A DNA stretch of 64,000 bases from Campylobacteraceae bacterium (lineage in GTDB: Bacteria > Campylobacterota > Campylobacteria > Campylobacterales > Sulfurospirillaceae), in the NCBI GenBank assembly GCA_027050775.1, contig JALUBH010000020.1:124001-188000 (forward strand), written 5' to 3'. Shown here piece after piece: positions 1 to 8,921 of the stretch (position 1 is its first letter; every line of letters starts with the position of its first letter). Under the pieces are notes generated by a model, which searched no databases, was not told where the DNA came from, and worked only from the letters and a program-made list of their open reading frames with translations. The position numbers and the translations under genes were made by a program.

Positions 1-133
1 TTTAAGATATCTTTAGATAATCAGCCACTGTTTGCCATATAAAATGAAAATAACTTGCAGCCAGTAAGACTAATAATTAAAAACGCGTAGATTTTAACAT
101 AAATATATATATTATTTTATTAAATTAAGGTAA
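1..133. other. AT-rich spacer, no gene seen
   Basis: No convincing coding region, hairpin or RNA gene is visible. The only open stretch (about 24 codons, leftward, ending near base 2) has no start codon or ribosome binding site. In related genomes ATP synthase subunit genes usually follow parB; nothing here shows that directly. Confidence 0.5.
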
Positions 134-985
134 TTATAACAGTATTTTAAAAAATTTATCTATTTTTTGCTCATCATCGAGCATAATTGTAACACTATTT
201 TTTCCAATTTTGCTTTTAAAACCTATCTCATTGAGCTTTATTTTTAAACTTTTTAGCCCTTCCAAAGATTGTTCCTTTTTTTTATGTTTATGAGGATTTG
301 CACCATTGGCTTTTATCTGTTTGACAAGTATTTCTGTATCTCTAACACTTAATTTTTGACCAAGTATCGTGTTTACTATACTCTCTTCATCATTATCGCA
401 AAGACCGACTATTATCTTCGCGTGCCCTTGTGACAATCTTCCATTTGCGAGTAGTTTTTTTGTTTTATTACTTAAGGAGAGGAGTCTTATCGTATTTGTT
501 ATCTGTGTTCTACTTTTATGTATGATCCCGGACAATCCCTCTTGGGTAATACTATACTCTTCTATAAGTTCTTTGTAGGATATGGCTAATTCTATCGGAT
601 TTAAGTCCTCTCTTTGGATATTTTCTATAAGAGCTAGTTCTCGAAGGTTTTTTGATTCTATATCAGCTACGATTACTTTGATAGTTTTAAATCCAGCTTG
701 TTTTGTTGCTCTTAATCTTCTTTCGCCTGCAAGCAAAACAAATTTATCATCTTTTTTTATGACTATAATCGGCTGAAGAAGCCCATGCTTTTTGATGGAT
801 TCGCTAAGCTCACCGAGTGCTTCTTCATTAAAATAAGTTCTAGGTTGATAAGGATTTGGTGAGATTATATCTATATCTATCTCTCGCACTAAATCGCTCG
901 AATCATCTATATCCTGTCTATATGCCTCTTCAACATCGTCTATTATCGCACTCAATCCTCTACCTAAGGCTTTCTTGGCACACAT
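134..985 (-). CDS. parB: ParB/Spo0J chromosome partitioning protein
   Basis: DNA-binding CTPase clamp that loads at parS sites and works with ParA in origin segregation. The 283-residue protein has the ParB N-terminal domain (about residues 37-125) with the nucleotide-binding GERRLRA motif and the following LALIENIQREDLNP segment, then a helix-turn-helix region (about 140-200) and a short C-terminal dimerisation domain. Length is normal. It starts one base after the parA stop, so the pair is co-transcribed; no strong Shine-Dalgarno precedes its ATG, which suggests translational coupling. No canonical parS sequence was noticed in the window. Confidence 0.95.
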   Translation of the reverse strand: MCAKKALGRGLSAIIDDVEEAYRQDIDDSSDLVREIDIDIISPNPYQPRTYFNEEALGELSESIKKHGLLQPIIVIKKDDKFVLLAGERRLRATKQAGFKTIKVIVADIESKNLRELALIENIQREDLNPIELAISYKELIEEYSITQEGLSGIIHKSRTQITNTIRLLSLSNKTKKLLANGRLSQGHAKIIVGLCDNDEESIVNTILGQKLSVRDTEILVKQIKANGANPHKHKKKEQSLEGLKSLKIKLNEIGFKSKIGKNSVTIMLDDEQKIDKFFKILL

Positions 986-986
986 C

Positions 987-1772
987 TTAACTAGCCAATA
1001 TAGAGTTTGCTAAGTTTTGGTATGCTTGAGAACCAGCGGATTTTATGTCATATAAAATAATCGGTTTACCAAAGCTTGGGGATTCTGCAAGTTTTATATT
1101 TCTTGGAATTACAACATAAGATGATGATTTTTCATCTCTAAAAAGTTTGTTTTTGAAGTGTTGTTTTAGATCAGCAAAAACCTGTTTTGAAAGATTATTT
1201 TGAGTGCTGTACATGGTCGGTAAAAAACCTTTTATATCAAGTTTTGGATTTATAGTTTTTTTGATTAATTTCACAGTATTTAAAAGCTGAGCCAATCCTT
1301 CCAATGCAAAAAATTCACACTGTATAGGTATAATGACGGAATTTGCGGCGCTTAGTGCATTTATAGTGATACTTCCAAGAGCCGGCGGGGAGTCTATGAT
1401 AATATAATCATACCTATCCTGTACTTCGCTTATTTTATTTTTCAGTATCAGTTCTCTACCTTTTGTTTTTGCATCATAAAACTCTTTTTCAACGCCAACT
1501 AAGCCAATATTTGAAGGAGCGAGATGGAGCGTTGGAAGGGAGGTTTCTAAAATAACTTGAGATAATTTTTTTCTTCCTATCAATACATGGTATATATTGT
1601 ACTCATAGTCACTTCTATGAAAGCCTAGACCCGTCGTGGCATTTGATTGGGGATCAATGTCTATAAGTAATACTTTTTTTTCTGCTACAGCCAAAGAAGC
1701 TGCGAGATTTACCGCCGTAGTAGTTTTACCAACACCGCCTTTTTGATTTGCAATGGCTATTATTTCATTCAT
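987..1772 (-). CDS. parA: ParA/Soj partition ATPase
   Basis: Walker-type ATPase that binds DNA non-specifically and moves ParB-parS complexes. The 261-residue sequence carries the deviant Walker A motif KGGVGKTT at about residues 11-18, Walker A-prime DIDPQ near 40, and Walker B IIIDSPP near 125. The length and the absence of an N-terminal extension fit the chromosomal (Soj) type. Its start overlaps the birA stop by 4 bp and parB follows directly, so the three genes form one leftward transcript. Confidence 0.96.
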   Translation of the reverse strand: MNEIIAIANQKGGVGKTTTAVNLAASLAVAEKKVLLIDIDPQSNATTGLGFHRSDYEYNIYHVLIGRKKLSQVILETSLPTLHLAPSNIGLVGVEKEFYDAKTKGRELILKNKISEVQDRYDYIIIDSPPALGSITINALSAANSVIIPIQCEFFALEGLAQLLNTVKLIKKTINPKLDIKGFLPTMYSTQNNLSKQVFADLKQHFKNKLFRDEKSSSYVVIPRNIKLAESPSFGKPIILYDIKSAGSQAYQNLANSILAS

Positions 1773-2404
1773 CTTAGACTATACACCCTTTTTTTATTTA
1801 GCTCTATAGAGCCATCTTCACATAACTTAGCATCTTTTAGTGATTTTTTTTCAGTACCCACATGAAACACGAAATCTCTACTCTTTTGAAATTCTATCTT
1901 ATATTTACTAAAAACTTGCTTCCATGAAATTTTTTTCTCAAGTGTCTCTAAAAAGTCTTTTACTATTTTTTTGGGTTCTAAATATATATCTAAAATACCG
2001 AATTCCCGGGGTGCTTCTACTATATTTAAACCGATCGAGCCTATAATATAATCTCCAATTTTTGTAGTGATTGTACCACCTATTTTCCTATCTTTCAGAT
2101 AAAAATCGTTAGGCCATTTTACCCATATTTTCGAGCCGTAGGAGTATAAAATCTCTTTTAGTAAACAGGAAAAATATATAGAAGTTGAAGCTAATTGCAA
2201 ATCTTCGGGCAAGTGTTTCTCTTTTACACAAAATGAGCAAAAAAGGTTGCCGAATTTTCCTTCCCAAGAGTTTCCTCTGCTTCCTACTCCACTATTTTGG
2301 AAATCTGCTCCCACTAGAGTTGGCATGGATATATTGCCGTTTTTGATCTCTTTGATTAAGTATTTATGAGTTGAGTCTATCTCTTTAAACCAGACTATTT
2401 CCAA
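1769..2404 (-). CDS. birA: Biotin--[acetyl-CoA carboxylase] ligase
   Basis: Transfers biotin to the biotin carboxyl carrier domain through biotinyl-AMP. The 211-residue protein has only the catalytic domain: substrate loop GVGSRGNSWEG (about residues 40-50, matching the GRGRRGRxW loop), then KWPNDFYLKDRKIGG (about 98-112). The N-terminal DNA-binding domain of E. coli BirA is absent, so it is a monofunctional ligase and not a repressor. It overlaps the fmt 3-prime end by 20 bp and parA by 4 bp, indicating tight coupling. Confidence 0.93.
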   Translation of the reverse strand: MEIVWFKEIDSTHKYLIKEIKNGNISMPTLVGADFQNSGVGSRGNSWEGKFGNLFCSFCVKEKHLPEDLQLASTSIYFSCLLKEILYSYGSKIWVKWPNDFYLKDRKIGGTITTKIGDYIIGSIGLNIVEAPREFGILDIYLEPKKIVKDFLETLEKKISWKQVFSKYKIEFQKSRDFVFHVGTEKKSLKDAKLCEDGSIELNKKRVYSLR

Positions 2405-3299
2405 TTTCTATCCTCTTACCTCTTGCATATTCTGTAGCATTTATCTCTTTTTTTGACGGAGCCTGCACCTTTATGATTTTCAATAAACCACTTCTACATG
2501 TAACAATGATATAATCTTTTGAAATATCTTTGATTATTCCACTTTTCTCATTTTGTCCCAAACCATCGACTAATTCCATTTTTTTAATTTTCAAGCCATT
2601 TTCTAGAAAAATTCCGGGCCACGGGGTATATGCTCTATATTTGATATGTATATCTTTTGCATTCTCATCAAAACTAAAAAGTCCATTATTTTTCTTGATT
2701 TTAGTACAATGTGAAGCATCTGCACCAAATTGCTCTACGGGTTGGATAGATTCAAAATTTCTCAGTACACAAAGTGTCAGTTTTGCAGCCGCTATAGAAA
2801 GATCGTTAAATAATTCATCAACTCTTTTATCTAATACTTTAACATATCTAAATGCCAAAATATCACCACTATCAAGGCCTTCTTCCATACGCATAGCTGT
2901 TACACCTGTAAGTTTATCTCTACCCAATATAGAAGATTGAATCGGGCTAGCACCTCTGTAATTTGGCAAAATTGATGCATGAAGATTGATACAAGGTGCG
3001 ATATCTAATATCTCCGCAGGAAGTATCATACCATAGGCAGCCACAACTATAAAATCAGGATTATATGCGCTAATTTTCTCTCTAGCATCTTCACTTCTAA
3101 GAGATTTTGGCTGATATATATCTAATCTCATATCTTTTTCTTTAACCCAAGCCTTTACATGTGGAGGTGTCAAAATCTGTTTTCTACCGGTAGGCTTATC
3201 AGGCTGAGTAACTAAAAGCGGAACCTTTACGCCGGCACTTAGCAACTCTTTTAAGATTTTTGTAGCATAATCAGGAGTTCCCATGAAAACTACACGCAT
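2385..3299 (-). CDS. fmt: Methionyl-tRNA formyltransferase
   Basis: Formylates initiator Met-tRNA with 10-formyl-THF. The 304-residue protein begins with the Rossmann strand MRVVFMGTPDYA, has the catalytic segment NLHASILPNYRGASPIQ near residues 106-122 (Asn, His, and the downstream Asp in the LDSGDI segment) and a C-terminal OB-like domain. It directly follows proB (no gap) and overlaps birA, as in other Campylobacterota. Confidence 0.96.
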   Translation of the reverse strand: MRVVFMGTPDYATKILKELLSAGVKVPLLVTQPDKPTGRKQILTPPHVKAWVKEKDMRLDIYQPKSLRSEDAREKISAYNPDFIVVAAYGMILPAEILDIAPCINLHASILPNYRGASPIQSSILGRDKLTGVTAMRMEEGLDSGDILAFRYVKVLDKRVDELFNDLSIAAAKLTLCVLRNFESIQPVEQFGADASHCTKIKKNNGLFSFDENAKDIHIKYRAYTPWPGIFLENGLKIKKMELVDGLGQNEKSGIIKDISKDYIIVTCRSGLLKIIKVQAPSKKEINATEYARGKRIEIGNSLV

Positions 3300-4064
3300 C
3301 TAAACCTCCCTTTGGAAAAGAGTTCCACCCTTGTGGATACCATCAAACATATAACTTTTTATATCGTCCAAATCAAATCCACTGGCTATAAACATCTTTT
3401 TTCCTCTTTGTAGAAGATATTGAGCGGATTTTAGCTTTGTAACAATACCTCCTGTTGCAAATTCAAAACTTGTAGTGCTCTGTACTTGCAGTTGGGCTTC
3501 ATCTATTTTATGAACTACTCTTTTCATCACAGCGTCACTGTTTTTATTTGGATCTTTATCATAGTAGCCATCTATATCAGACAGAAGTATCAATAAATCA
3601 GCATCAAAATAGTGAGCCACTCTAGCTGAGAGTTGATCATTGTCTCCAAAAACAAGCTCCTCCGTTGCTGTTGCATCATTTTCGTTTATAATTGGCAAAA
3701 TCCCGTGTTTAAGCAGAGTATTAATCGTACATTTTGCATGATATGTCCTCTTTCTTGAATCAAAATCATCCGCTGTTAAAAGCAACTGAGCTGCTATTTT
3801 TCCAAATTTTTCTAATTTTTTATTGTATGCAGATATGAGTTGTGGCTGTCCTATAGCTGCTATAGCTTGACGATTGTGAAGTTTGTTTTTATCAAGTTTT
3901 AGCATAGAGTAGCCGGCAGCTACTGCGGCAGAAGAGACTAAAATCACCTCATATCTGTCCATCAGTTTTGCTAGAAACTCTACCAAATTTAACATTCTTG
4001 TTTTTGAGAGTCTGTTTTGCTCGCTCAATACATGAGTACCGACTTTTACAACCACTCTCTTCAT
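3300..4064 (-). CDS. proB: Glutamate 5-kinase without PUA domain
   Basis: First step of proline synthesis, phosphorylating L-glutamate. The 254-residue protein is an amino-acid-kinase fold: VVKVGTHVL at the N-terminus, VSSAAVAAG near 44-52, and the glutamate/ATP segment NENDATATEELVFGDNDQLSA near 135-155. Enzymes such as E. coli ProB are about 367 residues with a C-terminal PUA domain; this one lacks it, which is usual in Campylobacterota. It abuts obg and fmt with no spacers. proA is not in this window. Confidence 0.94.
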   Translation of the reverse strand: MKRVVVKVGTHVLSEQNRLSKTRMLNLVEFLAKLMDRYEVILVSSAAVAAGYSMLKLDKNKLHNRQAIAAIGQPQLISAYNKKLEKFGKIAAQLLLTADDFDSRKRTYHAKCTINTLLKHGILPIINENDATATEELVFGDNDQLSARVAHYFDADLLILLSDIDGYYDKDPNKNSDAVMKRVVHKIDEAQLQVQSTTSFEFATGGIVTKLKSAQYLLQRGKKMFIASGFDLDDIKSYMFDGIHKGGTLFQREV

Positions 4065-5150
4065 CTAGCTCTCCTTTTGTATCATATAGACTATATCAGC
4101 CAATGCATAATTGAGCTGCTTTATGTTTATATTTGAAATCGATGATATTGGCATAACAAAATATGGCTTTGAATTTTCTCTTTCATATATATCTTGCACA
4201 AAATACTCATAATTTTCACTTTGCTTATCTATTTTTGTATCTATTTCATTTAAATCGAGCATCTCTTGAACTTTTTCATTTGTGCTTTTTGCATCAAGCG
4301 TATCACATCTTGTCAGTGCTATGGCATACTCTCTTTTTGCAAGATTTGATGAGAAGTTGTCTAGTTCTACTTTTAGCGTTTCAAACTGCTCTTGTATGCT
4401 TCGATAGCTTGATACATCTATCATATAGAGCAAAAATTCTGTTCTTTCGATATGCTTTAAAAACTTGATTCCAAGCCCTTTACCATCACTTGCTCCACCG
4501 ATGATACCTGGAATATCTGCCATAACAAATGAGCGAAAATCACCAACATCTACAACGCCTAGTTTTGGAGTTATGGTGGTAAATTCATAATTTGCGATTT
4601 GGGGTGTTGCATTTGATATGATGGATATGAGCGTTGATTTTCCTACATTTGGAAAACCTACCAAACCTACATCTGCTATGAGTTTAAGCTCAAGCTTTAT
4701 CTCTTTTGTCTCACCTGGTAAACCAGGTTGTGCATAGTCGGGTTTTTGGTTGGTTGAGCTTTTAAAGTGCACATTTCCAAGTCCGCCTTTTCCACCCTTT
4801 AAAAAAAGGACTCTTTGCCCATCTTCAAGCAAATCAAAGAGTATTTCGCCACTATCTGCATCTATCACTTGAGTACCTGGTGGAACTATAACATCTGCAG
4901 ATTCACCGCTTTTGCCATACATTTTTCTACCCATACCTTGTTGACCGTTTTTTGCTTTTATATGTTGCTTTCTCCTAAAGTGAGAGAGAGTATGTGTATT
5001 TTTATCTACTTTAAAGTAAACATCTCCACCTCTTCCTCCATCTCCGCCATCAGGACCACCTTGTATGACATGTTTTTCTCTCCTAAAAGAGACGCTTCCT
5101 GCTCCACCTTTTCCTGAACTCAATGTCAGTTCGACATTATCTATAAACAT
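4065..5150 (-). CDS. obg: Obg/CgtA ribosome-associated GTPase
   Basis: Essential GTPase that binds the 50S subunit and links growth to ribosome maturation. The 361-residue protein shows the glycine-rich Obg fold (residues 1-157, with repeated GGxGG segments) and then the G domain with G1 GFPNVGKST (about 165-173), the switch I threonines ([10 protein letters not shown]) and G3 DIPGIIGGA (about 213). The C-terminal OCT domain seen in Bacillus Obg is missing. Gene order rplU-rpmA-obg is conserved across bacteria. Confidence 0.97.
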   Translation of the reverse strand: MFIDNVELTLSSGKGGAGSVSFRREKHVIQGGPDGGDGGRGGDVYFKVDKNTHTLSHFRRKQHIKAKNGQQGMGRKMYGKSGESADVIVPPGTQVIDADSGEILFDLLEDGQRVLFLKGGKGGLGNVHFKSSTNQKPDYAQPGLPGETKEIKLELKLIADVGLVGFPNVGKSTLISIISNATPQIANYEFTTITPKLGVVDVGDFRSFVMADIPGIIGGASDGKGLGIKFLKHIERTEFLLYMIDVSSYRSIQEQFETLKVELDNFSSNLAKREYAIALTRCDTLDAKSTNEKVQEMLDLNEIDTKIDKQSENYEYFVQDIYERENSKPYFVMPISSISNINIKQLNYALADIVYMIQKES

Positions 5151-5236
5151 ATAAAAACCTTTAAAAACTTAAATGGGACTTGTATTTTAGAATAAAATTG
5201 GATAAATAGTACTTAAAGCACTATTTTAAAAGAGAT

Positions 5237-5256
5237 AGGCAGAGAAAACTCTGCCT
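5237..5256 (-). terminator. Hairpin between rpmA and obg
   Basis: Perfect 8-bp stem AGGCAGAG/CTCTGCCT with a 4-nt loop lies 11 bp past the rpmA stop. In the leftward direction the stem is followed by ATCTCTTTT, a weak T-tract. It is probably a partial terminator or mRNA 3-prime end that gives L21/L27 more transcript than obg. Confidence 0.55.
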
Positions 5257-5267
5257 GATTTGAATAT

Positions 5268-5522
5268 TTATGCGGGAACTACTGAAACTTTTTTTCTTAG
5301 TTTGTCATATCTGCCGAACTCTACATGTCCGTCAACCAAAGCATATATAGTATGGTCATTCCCCATACCTACATTATCTCCCGGATGAGTTTTTGTTCCT
5401 CTTTGACGAATTATTATATTGCCGGCTCTTACGAATTCACCACCAAATTTTTTTACGCCTAGTCTGCGACCTGCTGAATCTCTGTTATTTTGGGTACTAC
5501 CCTGACCTTTTTTATGTGCCAT
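5268..5522 (-). CDS. rpmA: 50S ribosomal protein L27
   Basis: 84-residue L27, whose N-terminus reaches the peptidyl transferase centre. It begins [20 protein letters not shown], already the mature AHKKG form, so no N-terminal cleavage peptide of the Firmicutes type is present. It follows rplU after 25 bp, with a purine-rich AAAGGAG Shine-Dalgarno just upstream. Confidence 0.98.
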   Translation of the reverse strand: MAHKKGQGSTQNNRDSAGRRLGVKKFGGEFVRAGNIIIRQRGTKTHPGDNVGMGNDHTIYALVDGHVEFGRYDKLRKKVSVVPA

Positions 5523-5547
5523 ATCTTAAACTCCTTTACTAGACTAA

Positions 5548-5856
5548 TTAAGCAGTGATGCTTAAAACTTTCACTATTGTGTGTTGTCTTCTAAAACCTC
5601 TTTTAAGTTTAGAATCTTTTCTTCTTCTCTTTTTGAAAATGATAACTTTTTTGTCTTTACCGTTAGCTATAACTTCCAATTCTACCTTTGCACCATCTAC
5701 AAATGGAGCTCCAACTTTCAGTTCACCTGCATTTACTGCAAGAACTTCGGTCACCTCTATCTTCTCTTTTGGCGAAGCGTCAAGTCTGTCGAGATTTAGA
5801 AAATCTCCCTCTTGAACTTTATACTGCTTCCCGCCATTTTTGATAATTGCATACAT
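5548..5856 (-). CDS. rplU: 50S ribosomal protein L21
   Basis: 102-residue L21. The reading frame is open 12 codons further upstream, but family L21 proteins start [14 protein letters not shown], and an AAAGGACA ribosome site sits just before that ATG, so I place the start at 5856. The signature segment [18 protein letters not shown] lies near residues 70-90. It is the first gene of the rplU-rpmA pair. Confidence 0.96.
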   Translation of the reverse strand: MYAIIKNGGKQYKVQEGDFLNLDRLDASPKEKIEVTEVLAVNAGELKVGAPFVDGAKVELEVIANGKDKKVIIFKKRRRKDSKLKRGFRRQHTIVKVLSITA

Positions 5857-5947
5857 TAGTATGTCCTTTGCTGAGAATTTATAATTTTTCAATTAAGGGC
5901 AAGATTGTAGCAAATTTTACTTTAAGCTTAGATTAACTCTAGTAACT

Positions 5948-6745
5948 CTAGTAAAAAAGTCCACTCATATATCCTACTACTCTGCTCTCATCATGACTTG
6001 CATCTGCACTTGTTCTATAGTCTAGCAACATCGATTTAAGACCTATCTTTTTGGAGGTGGATATCATAGCTTTTACTCCTGTTGCACCACAAGCTTCACA
6101 ACCCTGTTCAAATCTTTTTATATCTAAGTCTGCAATAGCTTGCAAGCATATATCATCTAGCAAATTGGCCTTTTTCAAATCATAAAAATGACTCAAATCC
6201 GTACTAATAACCACTACATTTTCTTTATTGCTTAAGATATATTCTATAACTAATGCTAAATCTTGATACTTCATATCTCCATACACAAGCTCCAAAACTT
6301 TTGCATCCGGTATATAGTGTTTTATAAATGGCATCTGCACTTCTGTACTGTGCTCTTGTTCATACGCCTCTTTTATCTCCTTGAAATTAAATTTATCACT
6401 TAGTTTTTTCAGATATTCTATATCTATACCCAGTTTGCCACACGGACTCTCATAATATGCTTCATCTGTCCCGCTAATACCATTTAGATATACCTGGTGG
6501 CTAGGCCCTATGACGACTACTCTTTTTGGTTTTGATTGTTTTAGTATTCTAAAAGCAATATTTGCCGTAAAACCACTGTAAATATATCCTGCATGTGGGG
6601 ACACTATGGCTCTTGGAGTCAATTTATAAAGCTTATCTCCACTATCTATTTGTTCATCCAAAGTCTTACTGAAAAGTTCAAAATATTTCTCTATCTCATC
6701 GCATGAATTTGGATAGAAAGCTCCCGCTACACTTGCTTTTCTCAT
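5948..6745 (-). CDS. AmmeMemoRadiSam system protein B (MEMO1 family)
   Basis: About 265 residues, MEMO/LigB-like fold. The sequence shows the family metal-site pattern: SPHAGYIYSG near residue 48, GPSHQVYLNG near 80, EHSTEVQMPF near 120, and the conserved Cys in EACGATGVKAM near 225. The reading frame extends 21 codons upstream, but ATG at 6745 overlaps the stop of the preceding gene as ATGA, is preceded by GAGGAG, and begins MRKASVAGAFYP, the usual family start. The biochemical role is unknown; human MEMO1 is a metal-binding protein. It is coupled to the AMMECR1-domain gene. Confidence 0.88.
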   Translation of the reverse strand: MRKASVAGAFYPNSCDEIEKYFELFSKTLDEQIDSGDKLYKLTPRAIVSPHAGYIYSGFTANIAFRILKQSKPKRVVVIGPSHQVYLNGISGTDEAYYESPCGKLGIDIEYLKKLSDKFNFKEIKEAYEQEHSTEVQMPFIKHYIPDAKVLELVYGDMKYQDLALVIEYILSNKENVVVISTDLSHFYDLKKANLLDDICLQAIADLDIKRFEQGCEACGATGVKAMISTSKKIGLKSMLLDYRTSADASHDESRVVGYMSGLFY

Positions 6746-7296
6746 TTTATCTCCTCGCTGTACTCTTGAACCTGATATGTCAATATATCGGGGTGATGTT
6801 TTAAACATTCACTTTGCAGTCCTGCTTTTTGGCAAAGATGTGAAAAGAAAAGCTCAAATGTCGGCAACTGCTCCCAAACTTGAGGTAAAAAAGTCGCTTG
6901 ATTGAATCCAGATTTTAAGACTACTCCATCAATTCCAACTTTAAGTCTGCTTTTCAAAGCATCTATAGTGTCATATATCAAAGGCTTGGGTTTAGAGAGT
7001 ATAGAAACTTCTATATTTATAAGTTCAAACTCCTCCTTGCTTAGCGGCTTAAAACGGGGATCGTTAAATGCGGCACTTCTTGCATTATAAATTATGTCTT
7101 CATATAGTTTTCTGTGCGCAATTAGCGAGCCAATACACCCTCTTAAATTACCTTGCGTACTAAGCGTCACAAACACGGCACCTTCCTCTTCTAGCCATGG
7201 GTTTTTCTCTAGCATATTTTCCAAACTGACATTTTGTTCGATGCCTACTCTTTCCGCAATGGCAGCTCTTGCTAGTTTTAGAAGCACATCTTTCAT
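6742..7296 (-). CDS. AmmeMemoRadiSam system protein A (AMMECR1 domain)
   Basis: 184 residues, AMMECR1 domain. Diagnostic segments are GAVFVTLSTQGNLRGCIGSL (about residues 40-59) and FNDPRFKPLSKEEF (about 75-90). An upstream in-frame start exists, but AAGGAGG lies 5 nt before the ATG at 7296, so this start is preferred. The family is normally encoded with a MEMO protein and a radical SAM enzyme; MEMO follows by a 4-bp overlap, but the dedicated radical SAM partner is not in the window. It lies 39 bp behind a metal-permease gene on the same strand. Function unknown. Confidence 0.88.
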   Translation of the reverse strand: MKDVLLKLARAAIAERVGIEQNVSLENMLEKNPWLEEEGAVFVTLSTQGNLRGCIGSLIAHRKLYEDIIYNARSAAFNDPRFKPLSKEEFELINIEVSILSKPKPLIYDTIDALKSRLKVGIDGVVLKSGFNQATFLPQVWEQLPTFELFFSHLCQKAGLQSECLKHHPDILTYQVQEYSEEIK

Positions 7297-7335
7297 AATA
7301 TCCTCCTTGCTCATAATTACTATTCTACCCAATTC

Positions 7336-8418
7336 TTACTTTAATTTAAAAAATTTTATTTTTTTAGCCATAAAATAGAGTATAAAAGCCCATAAAATCA
7401 CGCTGCTAGAGATAGTTATAAAATTTGAATTCTCTTGGGTATTGATTATCGAAAGGGGGTTAATATTTGAAATATCAAATATATAATCAAGCCCTAAGCC
7501 AAAAATCAAACTCCCTATTACTATACTGCCTAGGTATATATACAAAGAACGAGAACCTAGTGTCTTTTTTACAACACCCATTGTCACTATGTTTGTAGCC
7601 GGTCCCGCACTCAAAAATACAAAAGCAGCGCCGGCACTCACGCCTGAAAGCATCAAAGCAGCGGCGATAGGCAGCGAAGCTGTAGCACAAACATACATAG
7701 GTGCTGCAATCGCGACAGCAATGATATAAGAAATCCAAGCATGATCCACCAAGATACTACTTAAATTTTCAGGAATTGCGACACTTATGACAGCCCCTAA
7801 CATCAAACCCCAAAAAAGAGGCTTGGCAATATCAGCTAAAAGTGTAACAAATGAATATCTGAGTGCTCTCTTTAGTGAAAATTTCTTAACTTCAATTTTT
7901 TCCTCGATTTTTTTATTTTGAGAAAAAGATGCAAATGTAGTAGAACTTGGTTTTGTAAGATTTACACCTTTTGCGAGTGAAAATTTTGGTTCAGCTTTTT
8001 GCTCCTCTTTATCAAAAATATTTGTCAAAATACCGGCTATCATGGCTATAACCATAGATGACAGAACCCTATAGAGAGTAAATATCCATCCAAACATACC
8101 GTAGGTAGCAAATATAGAGTCCACTCCTGTTATAGGGGTTGAAATCAAAAAAGAGAGTGTTGAGCCTTTGCTTGCACCACTCTTTTTGATACTCGCAGCC
8201 AATGGTATCACTCCACAAGAGCAAACAGGCAACGGAATACCAAAAAAAGTCGATTTTACTACTGAAGTAATATCTCCTTTTCCCAAATGCTTAGTCACTA
8301 AACTTTGCGGTACAAGTTCGTGTAAAATACCTGCAAAGATGAGTCCAAAAAGTATATAAGGCGCCATTGCATTGCTTAGCTCTATCAGTGAGTGAAAAAA
8401 ATCAATAATAATTTCCAT
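7336..8418 (-). CDS. YraQ/DUF318-type permease (SO_0444-like metal efflux)
   Basis: 360 residues with about eight to ten hydrophobic segments in two homologous halves, separated by a hydrophilic loop at about residues 135-185. The first half contains FGIPLPVCSCGVIPLA (about 58-73), a Cys-rich motif of the predicted-permease family that includes SO_0444-type Cu/Zn efflux proteins and arsenic permeases; the second half repeats the pattern with MYVCATASLPIAAAL. Gene is divergent from an ArsR-family regulator, which suggests metal(loid)-controlled expression. Exact substrate cannot be read from sequence. Confidence 0.82.
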   Translation of the reverse strand: MEIIIDFFHSLIELSNAMAPYILFGLIFAGILHELVPQSLVTKHLGKGDITSVVKSTFFGIPLPVCSCGVIPLAASIKKSGASKGSTLSFLISTPITGVDSIFATYGMFGWIFTLYRVLSSMVIAMIAGILTNIFDKEEQKAEPKFSLAKGVNLTKPSSTTFASFSQNKKIEEKIEVKKFSLKRALRYSFVTLLADIAKPLFWGLMLGAVISVAIPENLSSILVDHAWISYIIAVAIAAPMYVCATASLPIAAALMLSGVSAGAAFVFLSAGPATNIVTMGVVKKTLGSRSLYIYLGSIVIGSLIFGLGLDYIFDISNINPLSIINTQENSNFITISSSVILWAFILYFMAKKIKFFKLK

Positions 8419-8460
8419 TTTTAAATTACTCCATTATTTAATTTTATGCTAAAATACATA

Positions 8461-8496
8461 ATATAACAATTTTATTATATAACAGAATTGTTATAT
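8461..8496. promoter_or_regulatory. Inverted repeat, probable ArsR operator
   Basis: Perfect 11-bp arms ATATAACAATT (8461-8471) and AATTGTTATAT (8486-8496) separated by 14 bp, in the spacer between the divergent permease and arsR genes. Position and symmetry fit an ArsR-family operator controlling both genes; binding itself is inferred. Confidence 0.65.
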
Positions 8497-8520
8497 AACT
8501 TTGCTTTAAAAGGACTTAAA

Positions 8521-8829
8521 CTGGAAAAACTAACTAAAATAGCCAAAATATTTAGCGATAAAAACAGACTTACCATATTTGCGTTGCTTTTAAGAGATAA
8601 CGAGCTTTGCGTTTGTGAAATTTGTGACACCTTAAATCTCTCCCAACCCTTAGTATCTAGGCATTTAAAACAGATGAGAGAAGCCGGCATACTAACAACT
8701 ATACAGAAAAAACAGTGGGTATATTACTTTGTTTCAAAAAAATCGGATCCATTTTTAGACTGCTGGAAAAAAGAGTTAAATAATAAACTCTTATCTCTGC
8801 CAAAGTTGATAGTCTGTAAAAGAAAATAA
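8521..8829 (+). CDS. ArsR-family winged-helix metal(loid) regulator
   Basis: About 102 residues, compact winged-helix repressor. It contains the metal-site-like ELCVCEICDTL (CVC motif at the recognition-helix start, as in ArsR) and the DNA-recognition SQPLVSRHLKQMREAGI. An open TTG at 8488 lies inside the operator palindrome and has no ribosome site. By contrast AAAAGGA (8508-8513) is spaced 7 nt before CTG at 8521, giving a start at LEKLTKIAKIFSD, the usual family N-terminus; I therefore propose a rare CTG start. It probably represses the divergent permease and itself. Confidence 0.85.
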   Translation: MEKLTKIAKIFSDKNRLTIFALLLRDNELCVCEICDTLNLSQPLVSRHLKQMREAGILTTIQKKQWVYYFVSKKSDPFLDCWKKELNNKLLSLPKLIVCKRK

Positions 8830-8834
8830 AATTG

Positions 8835-8883
8835 TGACCTTACACACTCTAATGAGCTTTGCTCATTAGAGTGTGTAAGGTCA
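8835..8883. repeat. Long perfect palindrome (23-bp arms, 3-nt loop)
   Basis: TGACCTTACACACTCTAATG followed by AGC, loop TTT, then the exact reverse complement. No T-tract follows on either side, so it is not a standard Rho-independent terminator, though it lies 5 bp past the arsR stop and could still act as an mRNA 3-prime structure. The ends read TGACC and GGTCA(G). Confidence 0.8.
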
Positions 8884-8921
8884 GTAAAATTCATCAGTAA
8901 AGATTAAGTTTATTTATATTA

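Noticed and set aside
2530-2940. 136-codon rightward frame opposite fmt
   Set aside because: Antisense shadow of a firmly identified gene with no ribosome site or recognisable domain.
8488-8520. TTG at 8488 as the start of the ArsR regulator
   Set aside because: It lies inside the operator palindrome, has no ribosome site, and gives an 11-residue extension not typical of the family.
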